Shown here: positions 21,186-33,379 of the stretch, piece after piece
Layout: each line of letters opens with the position of its first letter
How positions within the stretch are numbered: position 1 is the first letter of the stretch
From: Heterostelium album PN500
Lineage: Eukaryota > Evosea > Eumycetozoa > Acytosteliales > Acytosteliaceae
Reading direction: 5' to 3'
Length of the DNA stretch: 64,000 bases
NCBI RefSeq assembly: GCF_000004825.1
Contig: NW_008805064.1
Coordinates: 3,162,001-3,226,000, forward strand
Program-made: the position numbers and the translations under genes
The notes under the pieces: generated by a model
Database searches by the model: none
Told to the model about the DNA's origin: nothing
The model's input: only the letters and a program-made list of their open reading frames with translations

Positions 21186-23535
21186 ATGGCAGGTTTGTAT
21201 TATCGCTTTATTCTTTCAAATTCTATTGCAGATCTAATTAACATTAAAAAACTTATGTATATTTTATAGATCATATGAGCATTATCAAGGGTGACAAGGA
21301 ATTCGTATGTATTTCGATTGTTGTTAAATGATTTTAGTAAAAGCACGATCATTATTAACATTTTTATATCTATCGTTGTTTATATAGCTTAGTGGATCAC
21401 AAACTATTGAAGTTGGTGAAACAACTCCAGGTGAAACCAGAGCAAGAAGAAACAAGAAGTTCCCAGATCTCATCTCCCAACCAGATGAAAATACTAAGAC
21501 TCTCTATGATGTTTATCAGTATGTGTTTCTTGCTAGCGAAAACAAACAAATTATAGAATAGATTAAAGATTGGAAGAATAAGAATATTAACATCGATCAA
21601 ACAACATTCATCATCAACATTGTACAGAAAGAACAAAAACTCTGATAAACAATTTTTAGGTATTCGTGCAGTCAATCCAGATAAAACACGTGGTCCATAC
21701 GGTTGGATTACCTATAAAGAAGCATCAAACAGAGCTGTCAACATTGGTGCTGGTCTCGTACACTTGGGAATCCAAAAGGGAGATCGTATCGGTATCTTCT
21801 CCATCAACAGACCAGAATGGATTCTCTCTGATATGGGTGCTGTCAATCACGGTATGGTTCCAGTTGCTTTGTACGCCACTCTCGGTCCAAACGCAATTGA
21901 ATTCATCATTAATCATGCTGATATCAAGTTGGTTTTATGTGAAGCCAAGAATATCGATAAGGTAATTAAGTTAATCTCTCAGAGAGTGTCAATCTGAATC
22001 AAGAATACACATATTCTAATCTTTTTTTTCTTTTTCTTTTTCTTTAGATGTTACAATTAACTACTACTAAAGGAATGACTACTATTGTATCATTCGATGC
22101 ACCAACAGAAGCAGTTTTGAATAAATTAAAGGAATCATCTATTCAATTCTATACTCTTGCTCAATTGGAGCAATTGGGTGCTGCTCATCCAACTCCAGCA
22201 ACACCATCCGGTCCAGAAGATATCTGTACCATCCTCTATACCTCTGGTTCCACTGGTAATCCAAAGGGTGTAATTCTTACAAATACTAATATGGTCTCAG
22301 AGGTTGCCGGTGCCTACTTCTCGCCAGCCGGTTTGACATCGGAAGATGTACACATGTCGTACTTGCCATTGGCTCACTCCTTTGAGAGAGCCGTCGCATG
22401 CATGGTCTGCTACGTCGAAGCCAGAATTGGATTCTACAGTGGTGTCATCCCAGAGCTCTTCAACGACATTCACGTTTTGAAGCCAACCTTCTTGGTGGGA
22501 GCTCCACGTGTCTGGCAGAAGCTCCACGACAAGACTTGGCTCACCGTAAACAGTGGTTCATGGCTCACAAAGACCCTCTTCAACTGGGGTTTCAGTTCAA
22601 AGCAATCTGCACTCAGACAAGGTTCTAGCACTCCCATTTGGGACAAGATTCTCTTCTCCAAGACTCAAGAGAAGCTCGGTGGTCGTGTCAAGTTCATCTT
22701 GTCTGGTTCCGCTCCATTGGATCCAAAGATTGCAGAGTTCTTGATTGCCTGTTTCTGTTGTCCAGTCGTCCAAGGTTATGGTTTGACTGAGAATGTCGGT
22801 GGTGCTGCTGTCGCCTATCCAGAGGACCAATCGATTGGTCACGTCGGTCCACCCTTAGCCTGTACTGAGGTCAAGTTGGTCGATGTCCCAGAGATGAACT
22901 ACTTCTCCACCGACAAGCCATTCCCAAGAGGTGAGGTTTGTCTCCGTGGTTACAACGTCTTCACCGGTTACTACAAGGATCCAGAAAAGACTGCCGAAGA
23001 TTTGAAGAAGGACGGATGGTTCCACACCGGTGATATTGGTCGTTGGAACGCCAACGGTACCCTCTCTATTGTCGATCGTAAGAAGAACATTTTCAAGTTG
23101 TCACAGGGAGAGTACGTCGCTGCCGAATATCTCGAGGGAATCTATGTCCGTTCGCCACTCATCTCTCAGGCATTCGTCTATGGTGACTCATTGAACAGTT
23201 TCTTGGTCGGTGTCGTCGTACCAGACTTTGAAGTCGTTGAGAAGATGTTTGGTGAGAAATACCCACACATGAACGCCAAGGACCAAAAGGGATTGGCTGC
23301 CTCCAAGGAGTTGTACAAAGAGATTATGGATTCATTCGATGCTTGCGCCAAGGAAGCCAACCTCCAAGGTTTCGAAAAATTGAAGCACATCTTTGTTGAA
23401 GCTGAGGCTTTCACTGAGGAGAACGGTTTATTGACACCATCATTCAAGCCACGTCGTCCACAACTCAAGGACAGATATCAAGCTACCATCGGCACTCTCT
23501 ACGACGAATTCAAACGTGATCACCCAGAGATGTAA
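21186..23535 (+). CDS. Long-chain acyl-CoA synthetase
   Basis: ATP-dependent ligase that activates long-chain fatty acids to acyl-CoA through an acyl-AMP intermediate. Five exons: 21186-21192 (only 7 nt), 21270-21304, 21388-21518, 21628-21961 and 22048-23535, giving 664 residues. The AMP-binding P-loop motif YTSGSTGNPKGVI is at about residue 237. LSGSAPLD and GYGLTENVGG are in the middle, and the fatty-acyl-CoA-synthetase signature DRKKNIFKLSQGEYVA lies at about 515. The length matches the two Dictyostelium enzymes of this type (fcsA and fcsB); I cannot say which it is. No PTS1 is present (it ends DHPEM), which argues against a peroxisomal-matrix form. The start rests on the 7-nt first exon with AAAATG context and correct phase. 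Confidence 0.94.
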
Positions 23536-23752
23536 ATAATAATATAAATATTTTCTTAAACATAAAATTTTAAAAAAAAAAAGAATAAAAAAAAACAAAA
23601 AAAAAGTAATAACAAATAAGTAAATTTCCTTTTTCATCAACCTTTTTTATAATAAAATAAAATAAAGAGTTTAAAAATTGTAAAAAATAAATTGTCTATC
23701 TATTTTATAAATAATTTACTAATTATTGTTCTTGTATTATATTTATATTATT

Positions 23753-25364
23753 TTAAATCTTATCATTCTCATCGTTTCTGAATTCACCATCGTCATTATG
23801 TTCAATTGATCCTTCTTCGATTGCTGATAGTAGAGATGAAGATATTTCACCGCCTGTTGCTCCAGCTGGGTTATATGGGATGACAAATACTCTGATCTTT
23901 AGGTGTTCACATAGCTGCATAGTATTGAAATAAGCAAATATCATAAATTGTGCACAAGCCAATGCAAACAATGCCCATAACAATATTGATTCACTTATAA
24001 TATTTACACTATATATATATATGAAATAATAATAATATTGTTAGATATCTGATATTCATTTCTTAAAAAATATACGTACCCTCCTTTGGCAAAGACAGAG
24101 TTTAATACTACAACTGCTAATGGTACTAATATTGGATAGAAAAGTTTACAATCATCATGACAAACTCTTTGTGTGATGTATCTAGATTGTATGTATGAGA
24201 AAATGATACCAATTGTCATCATAAAGAGATGTGGTTTCTCTTCCAGGAGTGGTGTTACAGATGCCCATATTATAATTAAAATATTAAAGATACAAAACGG
24301 TGTTAATTGTATCAAACATTTATAAAATGGTATTCTATTCTGTAGTTTAAAAGTATTTCTAAAGCTATATATTTAGATGAAAAATAAGTTAATATAAAAA
24401 TTTTGTTCTGATAATGATGTAAAAACAAACTATTAATTGTTACTTTGTATAAATGGTAAATAAACCACCGAATGAAACTAAAATGATGAGTATCTGTCCA
24501 ATGGAGATCTTGTCTGAACCAAAGGTCCAGATGTCAGAAGTGAATATTCCGGTGATGATTTCGACAATGATGAACAGTACTTGTGCTTCGGTTGGTCCAT
24601 TGAATTCACCAAGCACCAAGATACCTGCATGATACTCTTCCCAATGTGCCAAATAAAATGGCCAAAATCCAACGATACAACTGACGAATGCCCATTTCGG
24701 ACCTACTCTTACTGTAGCTGACATAACCAATGCAAACATCTGTAGATATTTCAAAAAGTATATAAGTTATATTTACATCTAACTCGTCAATTCTCATTAA
24801 TATAACATACAGCAACACTAAGTGCATCACAACAATGATCGAATAGTTCACCCAATGGAGATGAACTCTTTGTTCTTCTCGCTTGTTTTCCATCGAGATT
24901 GTCCAATGTTTGATATGCAAAGATAAGGAATGCAATTAAAAAGTAACACCATCTTGGTGCTGGTTCTGTTAAACCTGGACATTGGAAGTATACAATCAAA
25001 TACATTGCAATATTGCAAAACAATCCAACCAATGTAATCTAATAGATATCATTGTTATAACAATGATTATTAGTTAATCTTATCTTATCTATCTAATATC
25101 TAATCTTTACTAAAAAAAAACATTACATACCAAATTTGGTCTGTTTTTTAAAATTTAAAATAAATATTAATATGTTACTATTAAGTTATTATTAACTATG
25201 ATATTGAATACATACGCTAACCATAATGGAACATATTCAAGTGCAAAGTTCCACCAATTCTTTAGGAAATGCTTTGCACAGAATGAATTATCTACGCCAC
25301 TGTATGAATAGTGGTCAAGGTTAGCAATACCCTTGTCGGTGATATAGCGAAAGTATGATTTCAT
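23753..25364 (-). CDS. CDP-ethanolamine/choline: diacylglycerol phosphotransferase
   Basis: Last enzyme of the Kennedy pathway, making phosphatidylethanolamine or phosphatidylcholine from CDP-base and diacylglycerol in ER or Golgi membranes. Six exons: 25364-25216, 25140-25131 (10 nt), 25038-24811, 24739-24444, 24364-24080 and 24008-23753. This gives 407 residues, the family's normal size, with all phases closing. The CDP-alcohol transferase motif is complete: DG..AR, then G...D...D within DGKQARR and [11 protein letters not shown] (about residues 103-125). Seven or more hydrophobic segments follow. The first ATG in frame is at 25364, but the frame stays open with coding-like sequence for 45 codons upstream, so a further 5' exon is possible. 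Choline versus ethanolamine preference cannot be told. Confidence 0.92.
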
Positions 25365-26045
25365 CTCGTCGTATGATGGTATACCCTGACGATTCAGTAA
25401 ATCCTCAAGAGTCAGACGTTGCGCTCCGTTTGGATTTAAAGTCGCCCTACTATTACTATTATTAAATCTCCTAATTTTGTTATAAACTTTAAAGTACAAC
25501 CTTTTTGCAAAATCAAAAAGTTGTTTATAAATATATATAGATTTGAATAATAATAATAATAATAAATAAATAAATTAATTAAATTAAAATATTATAATTT
25601 CGAAAAATTAAAAAAATAAACAAATTATTATTATTATATTAAAAAAAAAAAAAAATATCCTAAAAGAGTGAGACTAATACTTTAATGTAGGCAAAATAAA
25701 ATTGAATTTATTTAAATTAAAAAGATAGACAGAGGATATCTTCTTTATCTTTGGTTATAACTAAAAAAAAAAAACACTTTAAAATGAAATGTACTTCAGG
25801 TGGTGTGTGAAGTCGTTTTTCATATTAAAGTAACCACGTTTCCCACCAAATTATACATAATGGTATAATTTTTTTATAATTTTAATTTTAATTTTTAATT
25901 AAAAAAAATAGATTATATATTTGTTTTAATAATGAGGTAAGAATTTTTATATGAAAAATTTAAAAATTAATATTAAGATGGTCAAAGAAAATTCGATATG
26001 ATATAGGTGTAGATAATTTATCTTTATATTTGTAATTAAAATAAA
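25365..26045. other. Region between phosphotransferase 5' end and methyltransferase 3' end
   Basis: The first 135 bp (to 25499) continue the phosphotransferase frame without an ATG and are GC-richer than spacer. The rest is AT-rich, except for a mixed-composition patch at about 25782-25862 that has short minus-strand ATG frames and might be a distant first exon. Confidence 0.5.
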
Positions 26046-27509
26046 CTATCTTTTCATTTTTAGAAATTCTACAGGTAATCCACCATTAGTAAATTTCAAA
26101 ATCGATAACCATTGTACACCAGAAAGTTCAATAAACTTTGGATGTCCGTTCAATACATAAACATCTTTGATAATATTAGATTCTCTTATCATTTTACCAA
26201 AAGAAATGAATGTAGATTTCAATCCATCACTTATATTCTTATTACTTGTCATTATTCTTTCGCCATACGGTAAATTTGTAATAATTGTTAATTTTTGTTG
26301 GTGTTGGTGTTGTTGTTGTTGCTTATCTTGTTGTAGTTGTTCTTTTATCTTTGTTTCAATAACTTTGAAATCACCATGTAATAATTGTATAAAATTGTTA
26401 TTATTATTACTATCATTTATATTCTCCAAGAATTTAAATTGATTATAAATATTATGTTTGGTTGCATCTATTGCTCTTTGATCGATATCAGATCCATATA
26501 GTCTAAAGTTTGAAGTGTGAGTTGATATAGTCTGTTGAAATGTTTTTTGAAGTTGCAGTTGTTCTTGATTGATTCGTGCAATAAAGTTATTGTATTTATC
26601 ATCTCTGTGAAGCGGCCAACTTTGAAATGAAAAGTATCTCTCTGGTGGTGTAGCTCTACCTCCAATTGCCATAGCCAACGCCTCCTGTAGAATCGTACCA
26701 GATCCCATGAATGGATCCCATATATTAACATCACTCTGTGGTAGCAGTCCAGCAGACATTAATAAAGCAGCAGCCAATGTCTCACGAATAGGTGCATCGG
26801 TAACATGTTTATTAGGTGTTCTTTTATGCATTGAATCGCCAACATCCACACTAACTTGCATCATATCATCTATCAATCTAACATATATTTTTGAATGATT
26901 ACTACTACTACTAATATTATTATTATTATTATTATTACTATTATCCCCATTATTATTAACTAAAATTGGTTTCTTTGTAAAAATAACATTCTTTTGAAAA
27001 TGATCTAATATTCTATCTTTTACTGCGTTACTGTGGTAGAGTGCAGAATGTGAACAACTAACGGAGCACTCTGGAAGTGTGTGCTCAGTGACACGATAGA
27101 AGTTTCCCCATGGCAGATCCTTGAGTGAGCTCTTCAACATATTGAAATTTACAGAACGAAATGGTTGTCCCAGCCGAACACGAAGCGATTCAGACAGACG
27201 AGAATGATGTGCAATCGTCCACAATTGTTCAGGTGATAATCCACTACATTCAACACCACCTTTATCTAACTTTATATCAATATTTAATTCTACATTATTA
27301 TTATTATTACTATTATTATTATTTTTACTATTCTTATTATTATTATTATTATTATTCTTATTATCTTTTAAATCTGTATTTGTATTGATACTCGTACTAT
27401 TAATAATATTATTCTTTTTTAATAATAAATTTAATAACTCTTTCTTTAATAAAGGTTCAAGAGATGGAGTAATAGCAGCATATAAATTATATGATCGCTT
27501 ACTATTCAT
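26046..27509 (-). CDS. THUMP/UPF0020-type RNA methyltransferase
   Basis: Predicted S-adenosylmethionine-dependent methyltransferase acting on structured RNA (RlmL/Trm14 type, usually N2-guanosine). Single exon, 487 residues from the ATG at 27509. The N-terminus NLYAAITPSLEPLLKKEL matches the ferredoxin-like/THUMP start of this family. Asn/Lys-rich insertions (about residues 45-85 and 200-215) are typical low-complexity inserts. The methyltransferase part shows SALYHSNAVKDRI, then DAPIRETLAAALL, motif I DPFMGSGTILQEA (about 280) and the catalytic NLPYGER (about 425). The frame is open 63 bp upstream of the ATG but without another ATG. Cytosolic or mitochondrial action cannot be decided. Confidence 0.9.
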   Translation of the reverse strand: MNSKRSYNLYAAITPSLEPLLKKELLNLLLKKNNIINSTSINTNTDLKDNKNNNNNNNKNSKNNNNSNNNNNVELNIDIKLDKGGVECSGLSPEQLWTIAHHSRLSESLRVRLGQPFRSVNFNMLKSSLKDLPWGNFYRVTEHTLPECSVSCSHSALYHSNAVKDRILDHFQKNVIFTKKPILVNNNGDNSNNNNNNNISSSSNHSKIYVRLIDDMMQVSVDVGDSMHKRTPNKHVTDAPIRETLAAALLMSAGLLPQSDVNIWDPFMGSGTILQEALAMAIGGRATPPERYFSFQSWPLHRDDKYNNFIARINQEQLQLQKTFQQTISTHTSNFRLYGSDIDQRAIDATKHNIYNQFKFLENINDSNNNNNFIQLLHGDFKVIETKIKEQLQQDKQQQQHQHQQKLTIITNLPYGERIMTSNKNISDGLKSTFISFGKMIRESNIIKDVYVLNGHPKFIELSGVQWLSILKFTNGGLPVEFLKMKR

Positions 27510-27751
27510 TATGTGACACTCACTCTGTTGAATGCAGATAGTTTGTTTTTTATTCCTATCTTTAAGTCTCAAACTAATTTTTTTAAAAAAAAAAAACAGA
27601 TCATTTTTTAAACTTTTTTGTTTAACCTCATTGTTTTTATTTGTATTTAAATTAGTTTGTTAATGTAGATATACTTTGTATTATTATTATTATTATTATT
27701 TAGTTATTCAGTTTAATAGGATAAATAAAAGATATAGATTTTGATATCAAA

Positions 27752-29000
27752 ATGTTAAGAAGTGTTATCATTATAACTGGTAATGGTACTCTACTATTTG
27801 AAAAGATATGGGTTGCAATTCCAGCGATGGCAGGCAAAGTAAATATATATAGTTATGCTTGTAATGCATTATTGATATACATGTTATTAACATAATAAAT
27901 AAGGCCAATATGTTTTCATCACTTTTAACTACAGTTCAAGAGTTCTCTAAACAGAGTACCGGTATGTTTGTATCATATATAGAGTTTGGTCAATGTAAGT
28001 ATACTCTTTACTTTTAATAGTAATAATAATAATAATCATAGTTTGTAAAATAATAGAAACTAACTAATATTGAATCATTTTATTTATTGATTGGTTTCTA
28101 TAGCATCTATAACCGTTGTTTATGATGAAAAGAGTCTTGTAAAATGTTGTTTATTCCATGACGTCGGTGATGTAGGTGTTTCATTCACTTTTATATATAC
28201 ACTTTGAATATATAGATTTTAGTTTATGCTAATCATCATTGTTGTTCGGTAAATGTAGGGAGCAGAGTTTGGAAAGTTAATTGCAAATCAATTGTTAAGA
28301 GGATTTCTAGAGATGTACGGTGATACTGACTTCTCACATTCACTACATAATACATCAAAGTTCAATGGTTTCTCGAATAAGATCTATGATTCAATTGCAA
28401 ATTCAGCTAGATCGATATTACAGATTTGTATGTTACATCTAAAACAATCTATTAAAAACATTCTTGTTATTAACAACCTCTAATGTATGTATATATATAG
28501 TGAAAACAAATAGAGGTATTCAGAATGCAATTGTTGTATACGGTGATGGAACAGCAGTGACAACAGGCACAGAAGATCAATTGGGTGTCGTTGCAAATCT
28601 TCAAGCAATGTTATCGTTTTCAAATGATATTTGTAAGTGACAAGTGTAGATTGATTGTTTGTTAAAATTTATCTTTTATTAATAATAATGTATTTTATGT
28701 TTTAGTATTATCAAAAGGTGATAGGACAAGAGAGATTATATTGGATATGATTACACAGAGAGTGTTTATATCTAAAGTTGGACCTGCTCATTTAGTTTGT
28801 ATTTGTAAAAAGAATAAAGATCCATCCATATATCAACCTGCCATTTATAATGCTGTAACACTATTAGATAAAGGTAAGTTCTCAAAAAATGATATCAATC
28901 ACAATCAATTAAATAGCTTTATTAATTCATCTAACTTCTTATCATTTAATACAATACAGTTTTCTTGTTATTATCATATTTACAAGGTAGTTTTAAATAA
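27752..29000 (+). CDS. Longin/roadblock-like small protein of unknown function
   Basis: Seven exons: 27752-27838, 27904-27994, 28104-28171, 28259-28427, 28501-28632, 28706-28873 and 28960-29000. They join in phase to 251 residues. The N-terminal half (MLRSVIIITGNGTLLFEK, then SYIEFGQSSITVVYD and CCLFHD, then LIANQLLRGFLEMY) has the strand-helix pattern of a longin domain as in trafficking complexes. The second half (AIVVYGDGTAVTTGTED, then VANLQAMLSFSNDIL) resembles a second longin or roadblock/LC7 fold. I do not recognise the family by name. Relation to Mon1/Fuzzy-type or Ragulator-type proteins is a fold-level guess. It is divergently arranged with the methyltransferase, sharing a 240-bp promoter region. 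Confidence 0.8.
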
Positions 29001-29690
29001 AAATAACCATAATAATAAGAATAAATAACAAAACAAAATAAAGCAAAACAAAACAAAACAAACAATATGATAACAATCAAGTAAACAAACATAAATCATT
29101 TACATAATAAACAATTTGTGCGATATATTTATAAATCAATTCGGAAGAATACGAAAATAAACACAAAGGTTCATTAAGTTGACATACTAATGAAGAATTT
29201 AATATCAAATTTCTTTTATTTTTATCCCAACTCTCATATATATTATGTATCATTTATTCAAATGTTTATTTTATTTAAAACTGATCACAAATGAATTAGA
29301 TTAATTAATTAACAATACTCTGAAAAAAGTTATCAATTGATTGTTAATGACACAATTTGCTAGCCTATCTGTATAATATTGGTAGAATAATGATGTTACT
29401 ATTCATATCATGTTTAGTATTTTGAAAATTCAGGTGAACCGGACAGTCAAAGTTTTTGTGTTTAATAGATGATTAAGACACAATCTGTCGATCAATAACA
29501 TGTTATCATAGAAATAATTTATTAAAAACCAAAGTTAATAAATTTTAATAGTTGAAAAAAAAGATAACTACTTTTTTGAGATACTAGTATTTTGAATTTT
29601 CTACATATCAGGTTTGCTTGAATGGAATAATTTTATTAATTTATCAATTTCTAATTTATTAATTTTTAAATTTGATACTTTTTATCTAAT
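29001..29690. other. AT-rich stretch between the longin-like gene and the uncertain gene
   Basis: About 690 bp with no exon I can support. It starts with (AAAAC)n-like 3' UTR sequence at 29030-29062. Any promoter or first exon of the uncertain gene at 29702 must be here. Confidence 0.5.
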
Positions 29691-29701
29691 AGATGGAGTA
29701 A

Positions 29702-30218
29702 GTGTCTCGAGAGGAAGCTATTCCAAAAATAGAATTTGCACCAATTGAAATATATGGTTTTGAAACTGAGACATCAGAGGATCAACAATCCAATGTAACC
29801 AATTACTTTTAAAAACACTGTTTAGGATGCCTATATTTTGAAGCTGGAAGATATTAGATTTGAACGATCTATTCCACAAAAAGTTAAAAAGAATGGAATA
29901 TTACTGTTATTGGTGATATTGGTAAGTAAAATACTATTTTTTATTATGTTCAAAACTAATAGTTTTTAAAAGTAAAAAAATTCATACCCACGGCTCAGGT
30001 TACAATTAATATTAGAAATGATGTATTTAAACATCGAGTTCTTATACAACAACTTATAATGTGTCCAGATCTAGAGAGTTTCGTAGTTGGTAAGTTTTCT
30101 GAAACTTACTCTATAGTTTTTCCATATTATTCTTTGGATGGTCCTCATTCTGGTTTTATTGATATCAGAGATTATCGTTCAGATGGTATTCTCTGTGCGA
30201 AATTACATTTCAATTTAA
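29702..30218 (+). CDS. Uncertain multi-exon gene, only 3' exons proposed
   Basis: Coding-like blocks join in phase as (start unknown)-29794, 29826-29921, 29999-30089 and 30169-30218, ending in TAA. The product would hold the pieces PKIEFAPIEIYGFE, DAYILKLEDIRFERSIPQ, a single hydrophobic span NGILLLLVILVTINI, then VFKHRVLIQQLIMCPDLE. The first intron would be only 31 nt, unusually short. The in-frame ATG at 29693 is followed at once by a stop, so the true start is elsewhere, or the model is wrong. I recognise no family. A membrane protein with one segment is the most that can be said. Confidence 0.35.
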
Positions 30219-30345
30219 ATTAACTTTAAGAACAATGTTGTTTATTTATATAAATATATATAAAAATTTAAACTTTTTTTTTTGAATAACTATTTTGAAT
30301 TGGTTATCACTATTTTTTTTAATAATTTATAAATCATTTGGGGAT

Positions 30346-33300
30346 TTAATTTATTTCTGATTTTGGTTTTGATTCTTTGGTGAGATTTTTCAGTACCTTT
30401 GAATCGATTCTGAACACGAAAGGATTGGTAGCACCTGGTAACATTGGTAGTTTTGTCAATTTATACTTCCATGGACGTTGTTTGATTTCATGCTTCACAC
30501 GACTCTTTCTCTCGCTGTTTATTTGCTTTATGGCCGATTCGTTCTCTTCCAACAAAGGCAAAAGGTAGTGCTTCACAAGGAAATTGGTCCTCTCGGGTTG
30601 CAGAGGTTTGGCAGGCTCTCGAAGCTTGATCTTCAGGATGATATTCTCTTGCGTTGCTGTCGATAGTTTCTGTTGAATCTTTTTGTCAGCTCTTTTATTT
30701 TTGACAATCAGATTCGAGTCTGAAACTGATTTGAGTACCAATCTAGAGAATTTAGTGTTCATATCCAAGAACATCTCCACCTTCTTTTTATGTTGGTTTC
30801 TACAACTGAGTACCATATACTGTTGAACAAATGAACTCTTCACACCATACTCATCATGGTTTTTCCTGGATGGAGTGAAATACTGTTGGTCGGCATCGAT
30901 TACCTTTGCAATGAAACCAATATTCTCACCTGTTCCATTGGGATCCAACAACTTGAATATCGTATTGTAGAGAGTATGTTTGACGTCAGATTCCCACATC
31001 TTCATGAATGGTTTCCAAAGTCCATAGTTGTTCACTACATCTGGATACAGCTTGGCATAGAGTTTGATACCAATCTGATAGGTCTGAGTGTCACGTCGCA
31101 TTGTACGATAGAGTTCCTGTGCCTCAGAAAGTTGATTGTTCTCCAAAAGATAATTCAACTCGACGTTATATAATGTAATCATATCTGGATTGCTATGTCG
31201 CAGTCTTCTAATCAATCCGTAGGGACAAATCGAGTTGTCAATAAACACCTGACAAAGACGACTGATTGACGATGGCAATATTCTACAGTTTGGATTCGAC
31301 ATGATCTGTGTTGCCATTTCCAAATCTTTTCGCTCCAACAACTCTTCGATAATAATTGAATTGAACAGATCGTTTTGATAGATTATCTTATCTGGTTCTT
31401 CTTGTATCATTGAGATTGCAGCGTTCATATCGAGCCGAGCAAATTGTTTAAATAGACAAGAGTTGATAAATATACATCTCAATGAATGTGGGAGATGTTT
31501 GACAATATTTGGTAGATGTGAGATTGCATCTTTGTGTTGAACAAGTCGACAGGTTGCATCGACCAATTCAATCAATGAAACTGATTGGTGACCACCTGCT
31601 ATCAACCAGTCTGTGAATAGCTTCATACTGTTAGTCTTTACGATATTGGCAAGTCGAGCTTGTTCCTCTTTCTTGTACATCCATTGTTTTGGTAACATTC
31701 CATGGAGATACAATTCGGTGGCACCTGATTCCAGCTGATGGATTTCACCTAGTAGAGTCAAGGGTGGTAACTGTTTTTCATTGTTGAGCTGTTTCTGTTC
31801 TGCCAAATGTTCCTCTGAGAATTGAATCATCTTTGATTGATATTGCCAGAATCGAGTTGGACTGACTTCCAGAGAATGCATGGTTGTGGTGTTTCCGATC
31901 GGATGTTTCTTGTGATATCTTACGAGTAGATCTAGTATACTGGAATTTGGTGATAGATTGAATTGCGTGATACGTCTATCATACCATTCCAGAGCATTAT
32001 CATATAGTCCAAGCTGCAGATAGATTCCAATCATTAGAGTGGAGACTCTGTCTCCTTCGTATTGGAACAACATATCTACCAGTGACTTGGCCATATGTTC
32101 GTGTTGAACACCATGTTTCAACTCGTTATAAATAATTAGAATTGCAATGGCATAATAGTTTTTGTTGACCAGTAATCGTTTCACCAGTGTGGGTCCACGT
32201 CCTTTCGATACCATAAACATAAGAATCTTTTGAAACATGGGGAGTGTAGGAGTGGCATTGTTCTCAACAATGAAATGCTGAATCCAATGAGTAGCTACAA
32301 GGAATGCGTTGTTATCGATAGCCATACATAGTAGTCGCTCGTAGATCACTTGTGGCGATGTGTCATTTGGCTGGTGAATACGCGACATCAGCTGATTGAT
32401 AACCGATGTTTCTGATATTGAAAGATAGATGTTGATAAGTTTAAATAGCTGTTCCTGTGAGATCACTACGTGAGTGTTGAGAATCGAATGAATAAAGTTG
32501 GATTGTGGATCAAAGTAACGGAGATCACGTAGAATCACTAGGATGTTGTCAGACTCTAGGAATGCAGGGTGTAAAGTAACAGAGTCACTGAGGAATCTCT
32601 CTGCTTTTGAATATTGATTGTTGAGAATGAGATACTTAACGACCAACTCTATCAGATGATAGACATCACCTCTGTGATCGGGATGTACATTCAACGACTG
32701 ATTGAATGCATCCATCACCACATCGAAATGACCATTGACCAGCAGCAATTTGATCCTAGTACGAAAGTTCTCGACTGCCAATATTGATTCTATCTTTTTG
32801 TCGGATGGGGAAGCAGATTGATCACTATCGTCATTTGCAATAGTATCTCTATAGGAATCTAAAAGCTGTTTTTGTTTAGCTTGAGTATCATCAATCGATT
32901 GTGATGACATCTGATTATTATAATGTTCGGCCTCTGCAGAGAGTATATCACTTTCATTATCGATATGATCGAAATCAAGGTGTTCCAAATGCTTATCATC
33001 TATTCTATTATATTTAATTGTTTCACCCTCTTCTTGATGTTGTTGATGTTGTTGTAGTTCATCAAGCTTTATCTCTACTTCTTCTTCATCATCTTCAAGT
33101 TCATCTGTTTCATTTCTATAATAAATCAGATCCTTGAGTTTATCTGTTGAATAGAATCTATTATAATAGATTTACGAAAATATTAATTTTTATATAAATT
33201 TTAACAAGTGATGATAATCAAAATTACCTTTTATTATTTGCTAAATGAGAATTATATGTTGTTATATATGAATGTTTAAATAATGATTCTGATGTAGATG

Positions 33301-33379
33301 TAGTTACATTCTTAAGGTGTAAATTACAAGATAGATATTTTAAAGTAGATCTACAATTTGATTTATTTAATCTTAACAT
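30346..33379 (-). CDS. Large mitochondrial helical-repeat (PPR/TPR-like) protein
   Basis: Two exons (33379-33228 and 33157-30346) encode 987 residues. The N-terminus has a mitochondrial targeting character: MLRLNKSNCRSTLKYLS, no acidic residue for about 30 positions, and NNKRFYST at about residue 49, a likely processing site. An acidic/Gln-rich linker (residues 60-110) follows. Then about 700 residues of repeated alpha-helical pairs occur, such as LLVNGHFDVVMDAFNQSL and LLENNQLSEAQELYRTM. The C-terminal 150 residues are basic and proline-containing. The pattern suits a pentatricopeptide- or TPR-like RNA-binding organelle protein; I cannot assign an RNA target. It is divergent from the TFIIF beta gene across about 690 bp. 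Confidence 0.85.
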
